From NCBI GenBank assembly GCA_052168315.1, contig JBQLZO010000056.1, positions 3,030 through 67,029 on the forward strand: a stretch of DNA of 64,000 bases. The letters run 5' to 3'. The notes beneath the pieces are model-generated. The model worked only from the letters and a program-made list of their open reading frames with translations, was not told where the DNA came from and made no database searches. Made by a program: the position numbers and the translations under genes. This DNA comes from JBQLZO01 sp052168315. GTDB lineage: Bacteria; Planctomycetota; Phycisphaerae; Phycisphaerales; UBA1924. Below, piece by piece: positions 22,251 to 30,643 of this stretch (position 1 is its first letter; every line of letters starts with the position of its first letter).

Positions 22251-23987
22251 ATGACCAGTTCCCGCACGCGATGGTGGCACCCGGTGTTGCTCTGGACGCT
22301 GATCGCGCTCCTGGCGATGTTCCTGGTGTACCCGATCTGGCTGACCATCCGCGGCGGGTTTTATGTCAATGTCGCGGCGACCGAGGGATTCACCGTTCGG
22401 CATGTGCTCGGGATCTTCCAGAGCCCGGTCTACCGGGAGGGGCTGGTCAACGCGTTCCTGATCGCCTGCGGCACCACCGCGTTCTCGATCGTGCTGGCGC
22501 TCCCGCTGGCGTTTCTCTCGGCCAACTACCGCTTCCCGTTCAAGGGGGCGCTGAACGCGCTGGTGCTGGTGCCGCTGATCCTCCCGCCGTTCGTCGGCGC
22601 GATCGGCATGCGGGCGATCATGGGTCGGATGGGCTCGCTGAACACGCTGCTGGGCACGGACATCGATTTCCTGGGCAACCCGGCGTGGAAGTTCTGGGGC
22701 GTGATCATCGTGCAGGCGCTGCACCTGTACCCGATCATCTATCTCAATGCGACGGCGGCGCTGGCGAACCTGGACCCGGCGCTGGACGAGGCGGCGGTGA
22801 ATGTGGGCGCCGGGCCGTGGCGCCGGTTCTGGCGGATCACGCTCCCGCTGATCCGCCCGGGGCTGTTCGCCGGCGGCACGATCGTGTTCATCTGGAGCTT
22901 CACGGAGCTCGGCACGCCGCTGATGTTCGACTTCTACGCGGTCACGCCGGTGCAGATCTTCAACGAGATCACGGAGATCGGCTCGAAGGCCGAGCCGTAC
23001 GCGCTGACGGCGGTGATGCTGGGCGCCTCGATCCTGCTGTATGTGCTGGGCAAGTCGCTGTTCGGCGGGCGTGGGCACGCGATGTACTCCAAGGCGGCCC
23101 GGGCCTCGGAGGAGAAGCGGCTGAGCGGCCCGGCGCGGTGGTTCGCGCCGGCGCTGTTCGCGTTCGTGATCCTGCTGGCGGTGCTCCCGCACATCGGCGT
23201 GGTGCTCTCGGCGCTGGCGGTCGATGGGAGCTGGTACCGCAGCGTGCTCCCGGGCGCGTTCACGCTGGAGCACTTCGAGGAGGCGCTGGGGTCGCCGATG
23301 GCCTTCGGGTCGATCGTGAACTCGCTGACCTACTCGCTGCTGGCGGTGGTGATCAATGTGTTCGTCGCGCTGCTGGCGGGGTATGTGATCGTGCGGACGA
23401 AGGTCCGCGGACGCGGGCTGCTCGATGCGCTGGCGATGCTCCCGCTGGCGGTGCCGGGGCTGGTGCTCGCCTTCGGGTTCGTGGCCATGTCGATCCAGCT
23501 CTCGGAGGTGTTCCCCTTCCGCGAGGGCGACCCGCTGAACCTCTCGATCATCGGCGCGCAGCCGAACCCGATCATCCTGCTGGTGATCGCGTACGCGGTG
23601 CGGCGGCTGCCGTATGTGCTGCGGGCGACGGTGGCGGGGCTGGAGCAGACGTCCGGCGAGCTGGAAGAGGCCGCGGTGAACCTGGGCGCCTCGACCTTCA
23701 CCGCGGTGCGCCGGGTGATCGTCCCGCTGATCATGGCGAACCTGATCGCGGGGGCGCTGCTGGCGTTCTCGTTCGCGATGCTGGAGGTCTCGGACTCGCT
23801 GATCCTGGCCCAGCGCGAGATCCACTACCCGGTGACGAAGGCGATCTATGTGTTCTACCAGCGGCTGGGCGATGGCGAGGCGATCGCCAGCGCGATGGGC
23901 GTGTGGGGCATGGCGCTGCTCACGGTGACGCTGGTGGGCGCCTCGGTGCTGCTGGGCAAGAAGCTGGGCGCGATCTTCCGCGTCTGA
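22251..23987 (+). CDS. ABC transporter permease, two fused MetI-type domains (FbpB-like)
   Basis: 578 residues with about 12 membrane segments. Each half carries the cytoplasmic EAA loop that docks on the ATPase: 'EAAVNVGAGPWRRFWRITLP' (~183) and 'EEAAVNLGASTFTAVRRVIV' (~470). This tandem architecture is typical of iron(III) and 2-aminoethylphosphonate/thiamine-type permeases such as FbpB/SfuB. Substrate cannot be read from the sequence. Neither the ATPase nor a solute-binding protein gene lies in the window, so the permease is separated from its partners or they were lost. The next gene, an MFS carrier, follows in the same direction after about 90 bp. Confidence 0.92.
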   Translation: MTSSRTRWWHPVLLWTLIALLAMFLVYPIWLTIRGGFYVNVAATEGFTVRHVLGIFQSPVYREGLVNAFLIACGTTAFSIVLALPLAFLSANYRFPFKGALNALVLVPLILPPFVGAIGMRAIMGRMGSLNTLLGTDIDFLGNPAWKFWGVIIVQALHLYPIIYLNATAALANLDPALDEAAVNVGAGPWRRFWRITLPLIRPGLFAGGTIVFIWSFTELGTPLMFDFYAVTPVQIFNEITEIGSKAEPYALTAVMLGASILLYVLGKSLFGGRGHAMYSKAARASEEKRLSGPARWFAPALFAFVILLAVLPHIGVVLSALAVDGSWYRSVLPGAFTLEHFEEALGSPMAFGSIVNSLTYSLLAVVINVFVALLAGYVIVRTKVRGRGLLDALAMLPLAVPGLVLAFGFVAMSIQLSEVFPFREGDPLNLSIIGAQPNPIILLVIAYAVRRLPYVLRATVAGLEQTSGELEEAAVNLGASTFTAVRRVIVPLIMANLIAGALLAFSFAMLEVSDSLILAQREIHYPVTKAIYVFYQRLGDGEAIASAMGVWGMALLTVTLVGASVLLGKKLGAIFRV

Positions 23988-24080
23988 CCGATCCGGGCGG
24001 GCGAAGGCATGCCGGACGCCCGGCGCCGAAGCGCCCGCGCGCCCGGCGAGAACGATCGAATCGAACGAAAGGACCGGCGC

Positions 24081-25427
24081 TTGGCAGACGGCGTGATCGA
24101 TCGAGCCCACGCGATGCTCACCGGCGAGGATGATGGGCGCGTCTGCCGCGACATCCCCGCCGAGGCCTGCGATGCGCAGCCGCGGAACTTCTTCGTGCAT
24201 GTCGCCAGCCTCGCGGCGACCAAGACCGGCGATGCGATCGCGGATCCGAAGCTCACGCTGAGCTGGCTGCTCACCGCGCTCGGAGCGCCCGCCGCGCTCG
24301 TCGGGCTGCTCGTGCCCGTCCGCGAGGCGGGGTCGCTGCTCCCGCAGCTCATCACGGCCGGGGCGATCCGTTCGCTCCCGCAGCGCAAGTGGGCGTGGGC
24401 GCTCGGTTCGATCGTGCAGGGCGCGGCGGTGGTGATGATGGGCGTGGCGGCGCTGGCGATGGAGGGCGCGCCCGCGGGCTGGACCATCATCGCGCTGCTC
24501 GCCGTGTTCGCGCTGGCACGCAGCGTCTGCTCCGTGAGCTACAAGGATGTGCTCGGCAAGACGGTCTCCAAGTCCACGCGCGGCACCGCCACCGGCACGG
24601 CCGCATCCATCGCGGCCGGCGCGGGGCTGCTCTTCGGCGTGCTGCTGAGCGTGGGCGTGATCCCGCTCCAGATCAGCGCCATCGCCGCGGCGCTGTTCGT
24701 CGCGGGAGGGCTCTGGCTCGCGGCCGCGGCGATGTTCGCCTCGCTGGCCGAGAGGCCCGGCGCCACCGACGGCGGGGGCGATGCGCTGACCGTCGCGATC
24801 CGGAACCTCAGGCTGCTCCGCACCGATCAGCAGCTCCGCCGGTTCATCCTGACCCGGGCGCTGCTCGTGTCCACGGCCCTCGCGCCGCCGTACCTGCTGA
24901 GCGTCAGCGCCCGCGCGGATGGGTCCGGTGGGCTCGGCTCGCTCGGGCCGTTCGTCATCGCCTCCGCGCTGGCGGGGATGCTCAGCACCTATGTCTGGGG
25001 GCGGCTGGCCGATCGTTCGAGCCGGAAGGTGCTGATGCTCGCCGGGCTGATCGCGGCGGGCGTGCTCGGCGCGGCCGGCGCCATCACGCTGGCGGGGATC
25101 GGATCACCGACGGGCGCGTGGCTGTACCCGGCGATGCTCTTCGTGCTGATGGTCGCCTACCAGGGCGTGCGGCTCGGGCGGAGCACGCACCTCGTGGACA
25201 TGGGCGATGAGGACACGCGGCTGGCGTACACCGCGATCTCCAACACGGCCATCGGCATCGTGCTGGTGCTCGCCGGCGGGTTCGCGCTGCTCGAGCGCGC
25301 GGCGGGCGCGGGCGTCGTGCTGCTGGTGTTCGCGGGCATGTCCCTGCTGGCGACGATCGCGGGCAGCGGGCTGGCGGAAGCGCAGCGGTCGAGCGATGAT
25401 GATGGTGATGACGATGCGAGCGCATGA
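24081..25427 (+). CDS. Major facilitator superfamily transporter
   Basis: 448 residues from the TTG at 24081, which has AAAGGA 7 nt upstream; an ATG at 24009 would add a hydrophilic, Arg-rich 24 residues without a ribosome-binding sequence. About 12 hydrophobic segments follow a ~50-residue cytoplasmic N-terminus. The inter-helix loop 'GRLADRSSRKVLMLAG' (~310) is the standard MFS motif A in the second half; in the first half the loop reads 'RSLPQRKWAW' and is divergent. The C-terminus is acidic (SSDDDGDDDASA). Substrate unknown. The stop is followed at once by a C-tract element. Confidence 0.85.
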   Translation: MADGVIDRAHAMLTGEDDGRVCRDIPAEACDAQPRNFFVHVASLAATKTGDAIADPKLTLSWLLTALGAPAALVGLLVPVREAGSLLPQLITAGAIRSLPQRKWAWALGSIVQGAAVVMMGVAALAMEGAPAGWTIIALLAVFALARSVCSVSYKDVLGKTVSKSTRGTATGTAASIAAGAGLLFGVLLSVGVIPLQISAIAAALFVAGGLWLAAAAMFASLAERPGATDGGGDALTVAIRNLRLLRTDQQLRRFILTRALLVSTALAPPYLLSVSARADGSGGLGSLGPFVIASALAGMLSTYVWGRLADRSSRKVLMLAGLIAAGVLGAAGAITLAGIGSPTGAWLYPAMLFVLMVAYQGVRLGRSTHLVDMGDEDTRLAYTAISNTAIGIVLVLAGGFALLERAAGAGVVLLVFAGMSLLATIAGSGLAEAQRSSDDDGDDDASA

Positions 25428-25450
25428 CCCCCCCAGTCCCACCCTCGACG
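25428..25450 (+). repeat. C-tract element copy 1
   Basis: Seven C, AGTCCC, ACCC directly after the MFS stop codon. It resembles the sequence after the stop at 43641 (C-run, AGAG, TCCCC). It is one of at least nine related tracts in the window. Confidence 0.55.
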
Positions 25451-25514
25451 GGCGTGGAGAGCGCGGGGGGCGGGTCCAGCAGGGGGATGCGCATCAACCG
25501 AGGGAGCGCAGCCG

Positions 25515-27398
25515 ATGCTGATCGTGGTGCATGAACCGGTGGATGCGGAGGTGGTGGACGCGAAGGTGCTCCCACTGTTCGAATCGCGCGAGGCGCGGGC
25601 GATGCCGCTGGACCAACTCGGCGAGGAGGATTCAACCGGCGACGCAACGCTCGTCGTGGCGTATCTGAGCGATGCCGCGCTCAAGCGGCTCATCGAGATC
25701 GCGGCCGATCGGCATCTGACGCTGGGTGTGCTCCCGCACCCGGACGGGCGGCACGCGCGGCTGGGGTACGGCATCGCGGCCGGGCTCGAGGACGCCGCGA
25801 AGGACATCCTCGGGTTCGAGGGCGATCCGCCGGGCGTCGATGTGCTCTCGTGCAACGGCGAGATCGTGCTGAACTCGGTCGTCATCGGCGATCCGTTCAC
25901 GGCCACGCCGGGCACGGCCGCGGCCGACAACGCCTTCCGAAGAACCATCCGGTTCATCCGCCTCGCGGTCGACCTGCTCAGCACGCATCCGGTCACGATG
26001 ACGATCACCACGGCCAAGGGCCAGCAGTGCAAGGTCGCGGCCCTGGGCGTCATCGCCGTCGAGCACGCCCGCAGCGCGGTGCTCAGCCGGCGCGTGATCG
26101 ATGATTCGGCGGCCAACGACGGCATGCTCCACGCGCTGATCTACGCGCCGCGGAGCGTGTCGACGATGCTCGGGTTCCTCGTCAACTCGGTGCTGATCCC
26201 GCGGAAGAGGGCCGGGGCCGCCGGGCCATCGTTCGTGGGGCACATCAAGTCCGAGTCGGTCCGGATCGCCGCGGCGACGCGGATCGGCGTGAGCATCGAC
26301 GCCGGGCGCACGGAGGCCTCGGAGATCACCATGGGCGTGCGGCGGGGCGCGATCACGCTGATCCCCGGGCGGCACCTCACGGTCGAGCAGGTCGGAGCCG
26401 AGCAGAAGGAGTCGTTCCGCGTCAAGGGCATCCTCGGGGTCGACGACACCGAGCGGGCCGTGAACAGGCGGCTGCCCTGGGTCGCGCACGCGACGCCGGA
26501 CGAGTTCAAGGAGCTGTTCCAGATGCTCCGCGAGGGGGCGCGCCCGTCAGAGTCGTTCGTGATGCTGATGGTGCTCTCGACGCTGCTGGCTACCTTCGGT
26601 CTGTTCGCCGACTCGGCGCCGGTGATCATCGGCGCGATGATCCTGGCGCCGCTGATGTCGCCGATCGTGGCGATGTCGATGGGCCTGCTGCGCGTGAACG
26701 AGCGGACGCTGCTGCTCGAGAGCGCGCGATCGTTCGCGATCGGCGTGGGCGTGGCGCTGGCGTGCTCGGTGCTGCTGACCTGGCTGACGCCGCTGCGGAC
26801 GCAGACCGACGAGATCGTCGCCCGCCTGAACCCGACGCTGCTGGACATGGGCGTGGCGGTGCTCTCGGGCGTGGCCGGCGCGTACGCGCACGCGCGGGCG
26901 GGGGTGACCAAGAGCCTGGCGGGCGTGGCGATCGCGGTGGCGCTCGTGCCGCCGCTGGCGGTCTCGGGCGTCGGCCTGGGGTGGGGCGACCGCAGCGTGT
27001 TCTTCGGCGCGGGCCTGCTGTTCCTGACCAACTTCGCCGGCATGATCCTCGCCGGCGCCGCGACCTTCCTGTGCATGGGGTACAGCCCGTTCCGCTTCTC
27101 CGTCCGCGGCATCTCCGTCGCCGCGGCCGCGGTGATCGGCGTGAGCATCCTCCTCGTGCCCAGCTTCGGACGCATGGTCGATGAGCACCGGATCATCGGC
27201 ATGCTCGACGGCTGGTCGGCCCGGAGCGTGGTCGTCCGCGATGTCGATGTCCGCTTCGAGAAACCGGTGCGCATCGTCGCCACGCTCGTCTCCGATCAGC
27301 CGATCGAGCGGGAACAGATCGAGGAGATCAAATCGATGATCGAGGAACGCGTGGGGTGCGAGGTGACGCTCGAGGCGGCCGTGCGTGTGGTTCGGTAA
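25515..27398 (+). CDS. Fusion of a diacylglycerol-kinase-like domain and a DUF389 membrane domain
   Basis: 627 residues. Residues ~1-300 resemble the NAD/DAG kinase catalytic fold: 'TLGVLPHPDGRHARLGYGIA' (~75), 'VDVLSCNGEIVLNSVVIGDP' (~112) and a beta-rich second lobe with 'ITMGVRRGAITLIPGRHL'. Residues ~340-560 are the DUF389/TIGR00341 membrane domain with about six helices: 'SAPVIIGAMILAPLMSPIVA' and 'ITVGLFLTNFAG'-like helices around 'LFLTNFAGMILAGAATFLCM'. A ~65-residue C-terminal alpha/beta domain follows. GAGGGAG about 9 nt upstream supports the ATG. The pairing suggests a membrane protein controlled by, or coupled to, lipid phosphorylation, but substrate and activity are unknown. The DGR region departs from the usual GGDGT motif, so kinase activity is doubtful. 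Confidence 0.85.
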   Translation: MLIVVHEPVDAEVVDAKVLPLFESREARAMPLDQLGEEDSTGDATLVVAYLSDAALKRLIEIAADRHLTLGVLPHPDGRHARLGYGIAAGLEDAAKDILGFEGDPPGVDVLSCNGEIVLNSVVIGDPFTATPGTAAADNAFRRTIRFIRLAVDLLSTHPVTMTITTAKGQQCKVAALGVIAVEHARSAVLSRRVIDDSAANDGMLHALIYAPRSVSTMLGFLVNSVLIPRKRAGAAGPSFVGHIKSESVRIAAATRIGVSIDAGRTEASEITMGVRRGAITLIPGRHLTVEQVGAEQKESFRVKGILGVDDTERAVNRRLPWVAHATPDEFKELFQMLREGARPSESFVMLMVLSTLLATFGLFADSAPVIIGAMILAPLMSPIVAMSMGLLRVNERTLLLESARSFAIGVGVALACSVLLTWLTPLRTQTDEIVARLNPTLLDMGVAVLSGVAGAYAHARAGVTKSLAGVAIAVALVPPLAVSGVGLGWGDRSVFFGAGLLFLTNFAGMILAGAATFLCMGYSPFRFSVRGISVAAAAVIGVSILLVPSFGRMVDEHRIIGMLDGWSARSVVVRDVDVRFEKPVRIVATLVSDQPIEREQIEEIKSMIEERVGCEVTLEAAVRVVR

Positions 27399-27437
27399 GC
27401 GCCCGGCGATCAGCGCGCCAGGAGAGTCTGGAGATCG

Positions 27438-27457
27438 GAGGGGGGAGTTGGGGGGGG
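27438..27457 (-). repeat. C-tract element copy 2 (after htpX)
   Basis: On the minus strand, directly after the htpX stop: a run of C, AACT, then another C-run. It almost matches the tract at 44791-44812 (C-run, AACT, C-run, AACT). Confidence 0.6.
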
Positions 27458-28345
27458 TCAGTTGATGCGGACGCGGCGCAGGGCCTCGACGCGTGCGGGC
27501 ACCGGGGGGTGGGTCGCGAAGAGGTTGGTCAGCGAGCGGGCGCCGCCGGCCAGCGGCTCGACGATGAACAGGTTGTTCTGGGCCGGGTTGGGCTGCTGCA
27601 GCGGGATGCGGCGGGAGAGCGCATCGAGCTTCTGGAGCCCGGAGATCAGCCCGTTGGGCGTGCCGGCGATCCGCGCGCCCTCGGCGTCTGCGGCGAACTC
27701 GCGGGTCCGCGAGATCATCGCCTTGATCACCGCCGCGCCCACCGCCGCGAGGATGACCAGCAGGAATCCGCCGAGCGGGTTGCCGCCGTTGCCCCGTCCC
27801 ACGCCGAGCAGGAAGAACCACTGGGCGACGAACGCGAGCACGCCGGCGACGGTCGCGGCGATGGTCGAGGTCAGCGTGTCGCGGTGCTTGATGTGCGCGA
27901 GCTCGTGCGCCGCCACGCCCGCGATCTCATCGGGCGTCATGGACTTGAGCAGCCCGCGCGTGAACGCCACCGCGGCCTTCTTCGGCGAGCGCCCGGTCGC
28001 GAACGCGTTGGGCGCATCGTGCGGGCAGACATACACGCGGGGCATCGGGAGGTCCGCGCGGCGGCGCAGGTCATCGACCAGGGTGTACAGCTCGACCGAG
28101 TTCAGCGAAGCGCCGGGGACCTCGACCATGCCGCCGTCGGGCGCATCGGGCCCGATCTCGCGCCCGCGCATCGACTTGATCGCGATGGTGTCAGAGAAGA
28201 ACCACGCGCCCAGATTCATGATCAGCCCGAACACGAGCGCCACGAGCAGCCCGCCGTTCCCGAACTGAGAGCCCACGAGCAGGAACAGGCCCATGAGGGC
28301 GCCGAGCAGCAGGGCGGTCTTGAAGGTGTTGGCGAATGCGTCCAT
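27458..28345 (-). CDS. htpX: HtpX-type membrane zinc metalloprotease
   Basis: 295 residues from ATG 28345; the upstream frame is Pro/Arg-rich and not credible. Two N-terminal membrane helices (~8-50) are followed by the M48 catalytic domain with the zinc motif HELAH (His147, Glu148, His151) and the downstream 'REFAADAEGARIAG' (Glu as third ligand, ~213). Two further helices lie at ~165-210. HtpX degrades misfolded membrane proteins. Length and order match the family. It is convergent with the DAGK-DUF389 gene, 60 bp away. An 800-bp region without a clear gene lies upstream. Confidence 0.96.
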   Translation of the reverse strand: MDAFANTFKTALLLGALMGLFLLVGSQFGNGGLLVALVFGLIMNLGAWFFSDTIAIKSMRGREIGPDAPDGGMVEVPGASLNSVELYTLVDDLRRRADLPMPRVYVCPHDAPNAFATGRSPKKAAVAFTRGLLKSMTPDEIAGVAAHELAHIKHRDTLTSTIAATVAGVLAFVAQWFFLLGVGRGNGGNPLGGFLLVILAAVGAAVIKAMISRTREFAADAEGARIAGTPNGLISGLQKLDALSRRIPLQQPNPAQNNLFIVEPLAGGARSLTNLFATHPPVPARVEALRRVRIN

Positions 28346-29147
28346 GGATGGGTCTGGCCTTTCGTCGCCCAGGCGGTGCCGCGGGCGGTGGTGGGGGGGT
28401 GGGGCAAGCGGGGAGCCGCCGCCGCACCCGGCATACGGGCGGGTGATTGTTGCAAACCCGGTGCCATCCGCCCGGTTTGGGCGGGGGCGGTGGGGTCTGG
28501 AGCGATGGGTTGTACGGATCCGGACCGGGCACGATTCGGTCCGGAAAGCCGGTCTTGGGAGGACAATGGGGGTTTGCACGCAACCGTCCTAAGTCGTGTG
28601 CGAACAATGGTTTGCGGAGCGATTCGCGGGTCCCCGGGTCCGAAACGCCTCCCCCGATGCCCCTGACCGGGGCGCATCCGCCTGCCAGCGGGCCTGAGAG
28701 CCTGCCGGGATGGCGGGACCTCCCGGTCCGGGCATCGCAGGAGCGGACCCATCCCGCATCGGCGGGGAGGAAGAGATGGGGAGAGCGGGGCGGCGGGGGC
28801 GATCGGGGTCGGGGCGGGGTGTGGCGCTGGAGACCGCGGGCGCACAGCCCGTCGCCCCAGCGTCCGCATATGGCCCGAGCCCACCGGACCAGACCGCGCA
28901 CCCCTCGCACGCCACCCGTGCCGGGGGTGCTTCTGTGTGCGTGGGCTTGCGGATCGTCCGCTGGTACGCACGCTTGATGGTGAGAGAGCGCGTGGGCGTG
29001 CCGCCGGGCCGGCGAGGGAACGGGCCCGGCGGGTGAGAGGACTCGCTCGTTCGATGCGCCGGCACAGGGGCATCGGACGCGGGGCGGGCGAATGCAGGGG
29101 AGCTCAGCAATCTCCGGGCACGACCCGGGCAACGGAAGAGGTGCGCG
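28346..29147. other. 802-bp intergenic region, no gene recognised
   Basis: Lies between the divergent htpX and the exported PEP-CTERM-like protein gene. The open frames on both strands here are Pro/Arg/Gly-rich and look like GC-rich chance frames. A C-tract-like GGGGGGGTGGGG sits at ~28393-28404. A possible plus-strand hairpin (CACCCC near 28899 with GGGGTG near 28926) precedes CTTCTGTG. The minus strand has TTGCAA near 28455 as a weak -35 for htpX. No tRNA, repeat array or conserved small protein was seen. Confidence 0.4.
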
Positions 29148-30464
29148 ATGCATCGTCCGAGGATTTCGCATGGACATGGCGGGCCCGCGAGGGCCCGCGC
29201 CGAAGCGCTGCCGGTCCCCGGCGATCGGGATACGGGCGTCGATGCGTCGCGCATCGCGCTGGTCGCGCCGTGGGTGGGCATCGCGTCGATGGCGCTCGCC
29301 GCGGCGTGCGGGACCCCGAGCGCGTTCGGGCAGGTGGGCACGCAGCCCATCCCGCTGTCGTGGACGCTGGCCAGCGCGGATGGCGATGAGGAGACGCTGC
29401 TCGATGTTCCGTCGATGTTCGCGCGGGCGACGCCGACCGATCGCTGGCTGCGCAACCTCGACCTGGACCGGAAACTCGACACGGACACTTCGGAGCGCCT
29501 GCGGCAGGCGGAGCTGATCGAGAGCGCCCGCAGCACCGAGCCCGCGCCGCCGGCGCCCGCCGAGCCGATGGGCTCAGGACAGCGCGGCGCGGCCGAGGTG
29601 CGGTACACCGAGGACTTCGAAGACGGCCCGCCCGGCCAGGAGTGGTCCGTGGGCGATCTGAACGCGATGGGCGGTCTCTCGCGCTTCGCCGGGCCATTCA
29701 GGGTCTCGACGCAGACGCTGCGCCTGCGCGTGGAGCCGGGCAAGCCGCACACGGTGCAGTTCGATCTGTATGTGATCGGCGGGACGATGCTCCCGCAGGA
29801 TGTCTCGGACATGTTCCGCGTGATGGTCAACGGCGTGCCGGTGTTCGATGAGCCCGTATTCGCGATCCGCGAGGCCAACGCGCGCCTCAACGCCGAACGC
29901 CCCGACTTCGACCAGCGCATTATCGCCAATGTGGTGCTCCCGTTCACCTCCGACATCGAGATCGTCGAGCTGTCGTTCGGGCTCGCCGATCATGGCGGTC
30001 ACGGCGGCGAGGTGTGGGGCATCGACAATGTCATCGTCGATGAGACGACCAACGGCTCCGGCGGCGCCAGCGCCGGCGGGGTGCGTCAGGCGTACGACTC
30101 GGCCCGGTGGGGCTTCGGCGGCCGCGCTTCGCGCGGCGGTGCGCCGGGCGGTCCCGGCTTCTCGTCCGGTCGCGGCGGCGGGGGTGGTGGCGGCGGAGGA
30201 GGCGGCGGTGGTCGGCGTGGCGGCTTCACGCCACCGGGCGATGGGCCGGGCGATGAGCCGAGCCCGCCCGGCGACAACCCGCCCCCGACCGACCCGCCCG
30301 GCGATGATCCCACACCGCCGCCCTCCGATCCGGACCCGGATCCGACTCCTCCCGATCGCCCGGACCTCCCGAAGAACGATCCGCCCGTTCCGGGCCCCGG
30401 CACGGTGCTGATGTTCTCACTGGGCGGGCTGGCCGCGGCCCGGCGCGGACGCCGAGCCGAATGA
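29148..30464 (+). CDS. Exported protein with PEP-CTERM-like C-terminal sorting tail
   Basis: 438 residues with GGAAGAGG about 6 nt before the ATG. A long n-region precedes a hydrophobic signal (~38-60, ending near AFGQ). A beta-rich domain (~145-300) begins 'YTEDFEDGPPGQEWSVGDLN', like LamG/concanavalin-type secreted domains. Then come a Gly-rich linker with 13 consecutive Gly and a Pro/Asp linker. The C-terminus 'PVPGPGTVLMFSLGGLAAAR' plus RGRR has the three parts of a PEP-CTERM signal (Pro motif, hydrophobic helix, basic end), with GPG replacing EPA. Exosortase processing is therefore likely, but no exosortase gene is in the window. It precedes another exported protein by 180 bp. Function unknown. 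Confidence 0.82.
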   Translation: MHRPRISHGHGGPARARAEALPVPGDRDTGVDASRIALVAPWVGIASMALAAACGTPSAFGQVGTQPIPLSWTLASADGDEETLLDVPSMFARATPTDRWLRNLDLDRKLDTDTSERLRQAELIESARSTEPAPPAPAEPMGSGQRGAAEVRYTEDFEDGPPGQEWSVGDLNAMGGLSRFAGPFRVSTQTLRLRVEPGKPHTVQFDLYVIGGTMLPQDVSDMFRVMVNGVPVFDEPVFAIREANARLNAERPDFDQRIIANVVLPFTSDIEIVELSFGLADHGGHGGEVWGIDNVIVDETTNGSGGASAGGVRQAYDSARWGFGGRASRGGAPGGPGFSSGRGGGGGGGGGGGGGRRGGFTPPGDGPGDEPSPPGDNPPPTDPPGDDPTPPPSDPDPDPTPPDRPDLPKNDPPVPGPGTVLMFSLGGLAAARRGRRAE

Positions 30465-30643
30465 GTGATCCGCGGTCCGCGGGGCGCGGGCATGCGGCCC
30501 TCCCAAGCGGGGGGATCCCCGGCGGTTCGTGCCGGGTGTGGGCGGGCGCTGGGCCCGAAGGTCGATGATCTCCGCGACCCCCAGCGCCGCCGGCGCGCGC
30601 CCGATGCGCGCGCCGGGCGTGCCGGGCCCGCGGGAGCGATGGC

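Noticed and set aside
28447..28977. Possible gene of 176 codons upstream of the PEP-CTERM-like protein
   Set aside because: The translation is Gly/Arg/Pro-rich, has no ribosome-binding sequence and no plausible fold; the competing strand is equally open.
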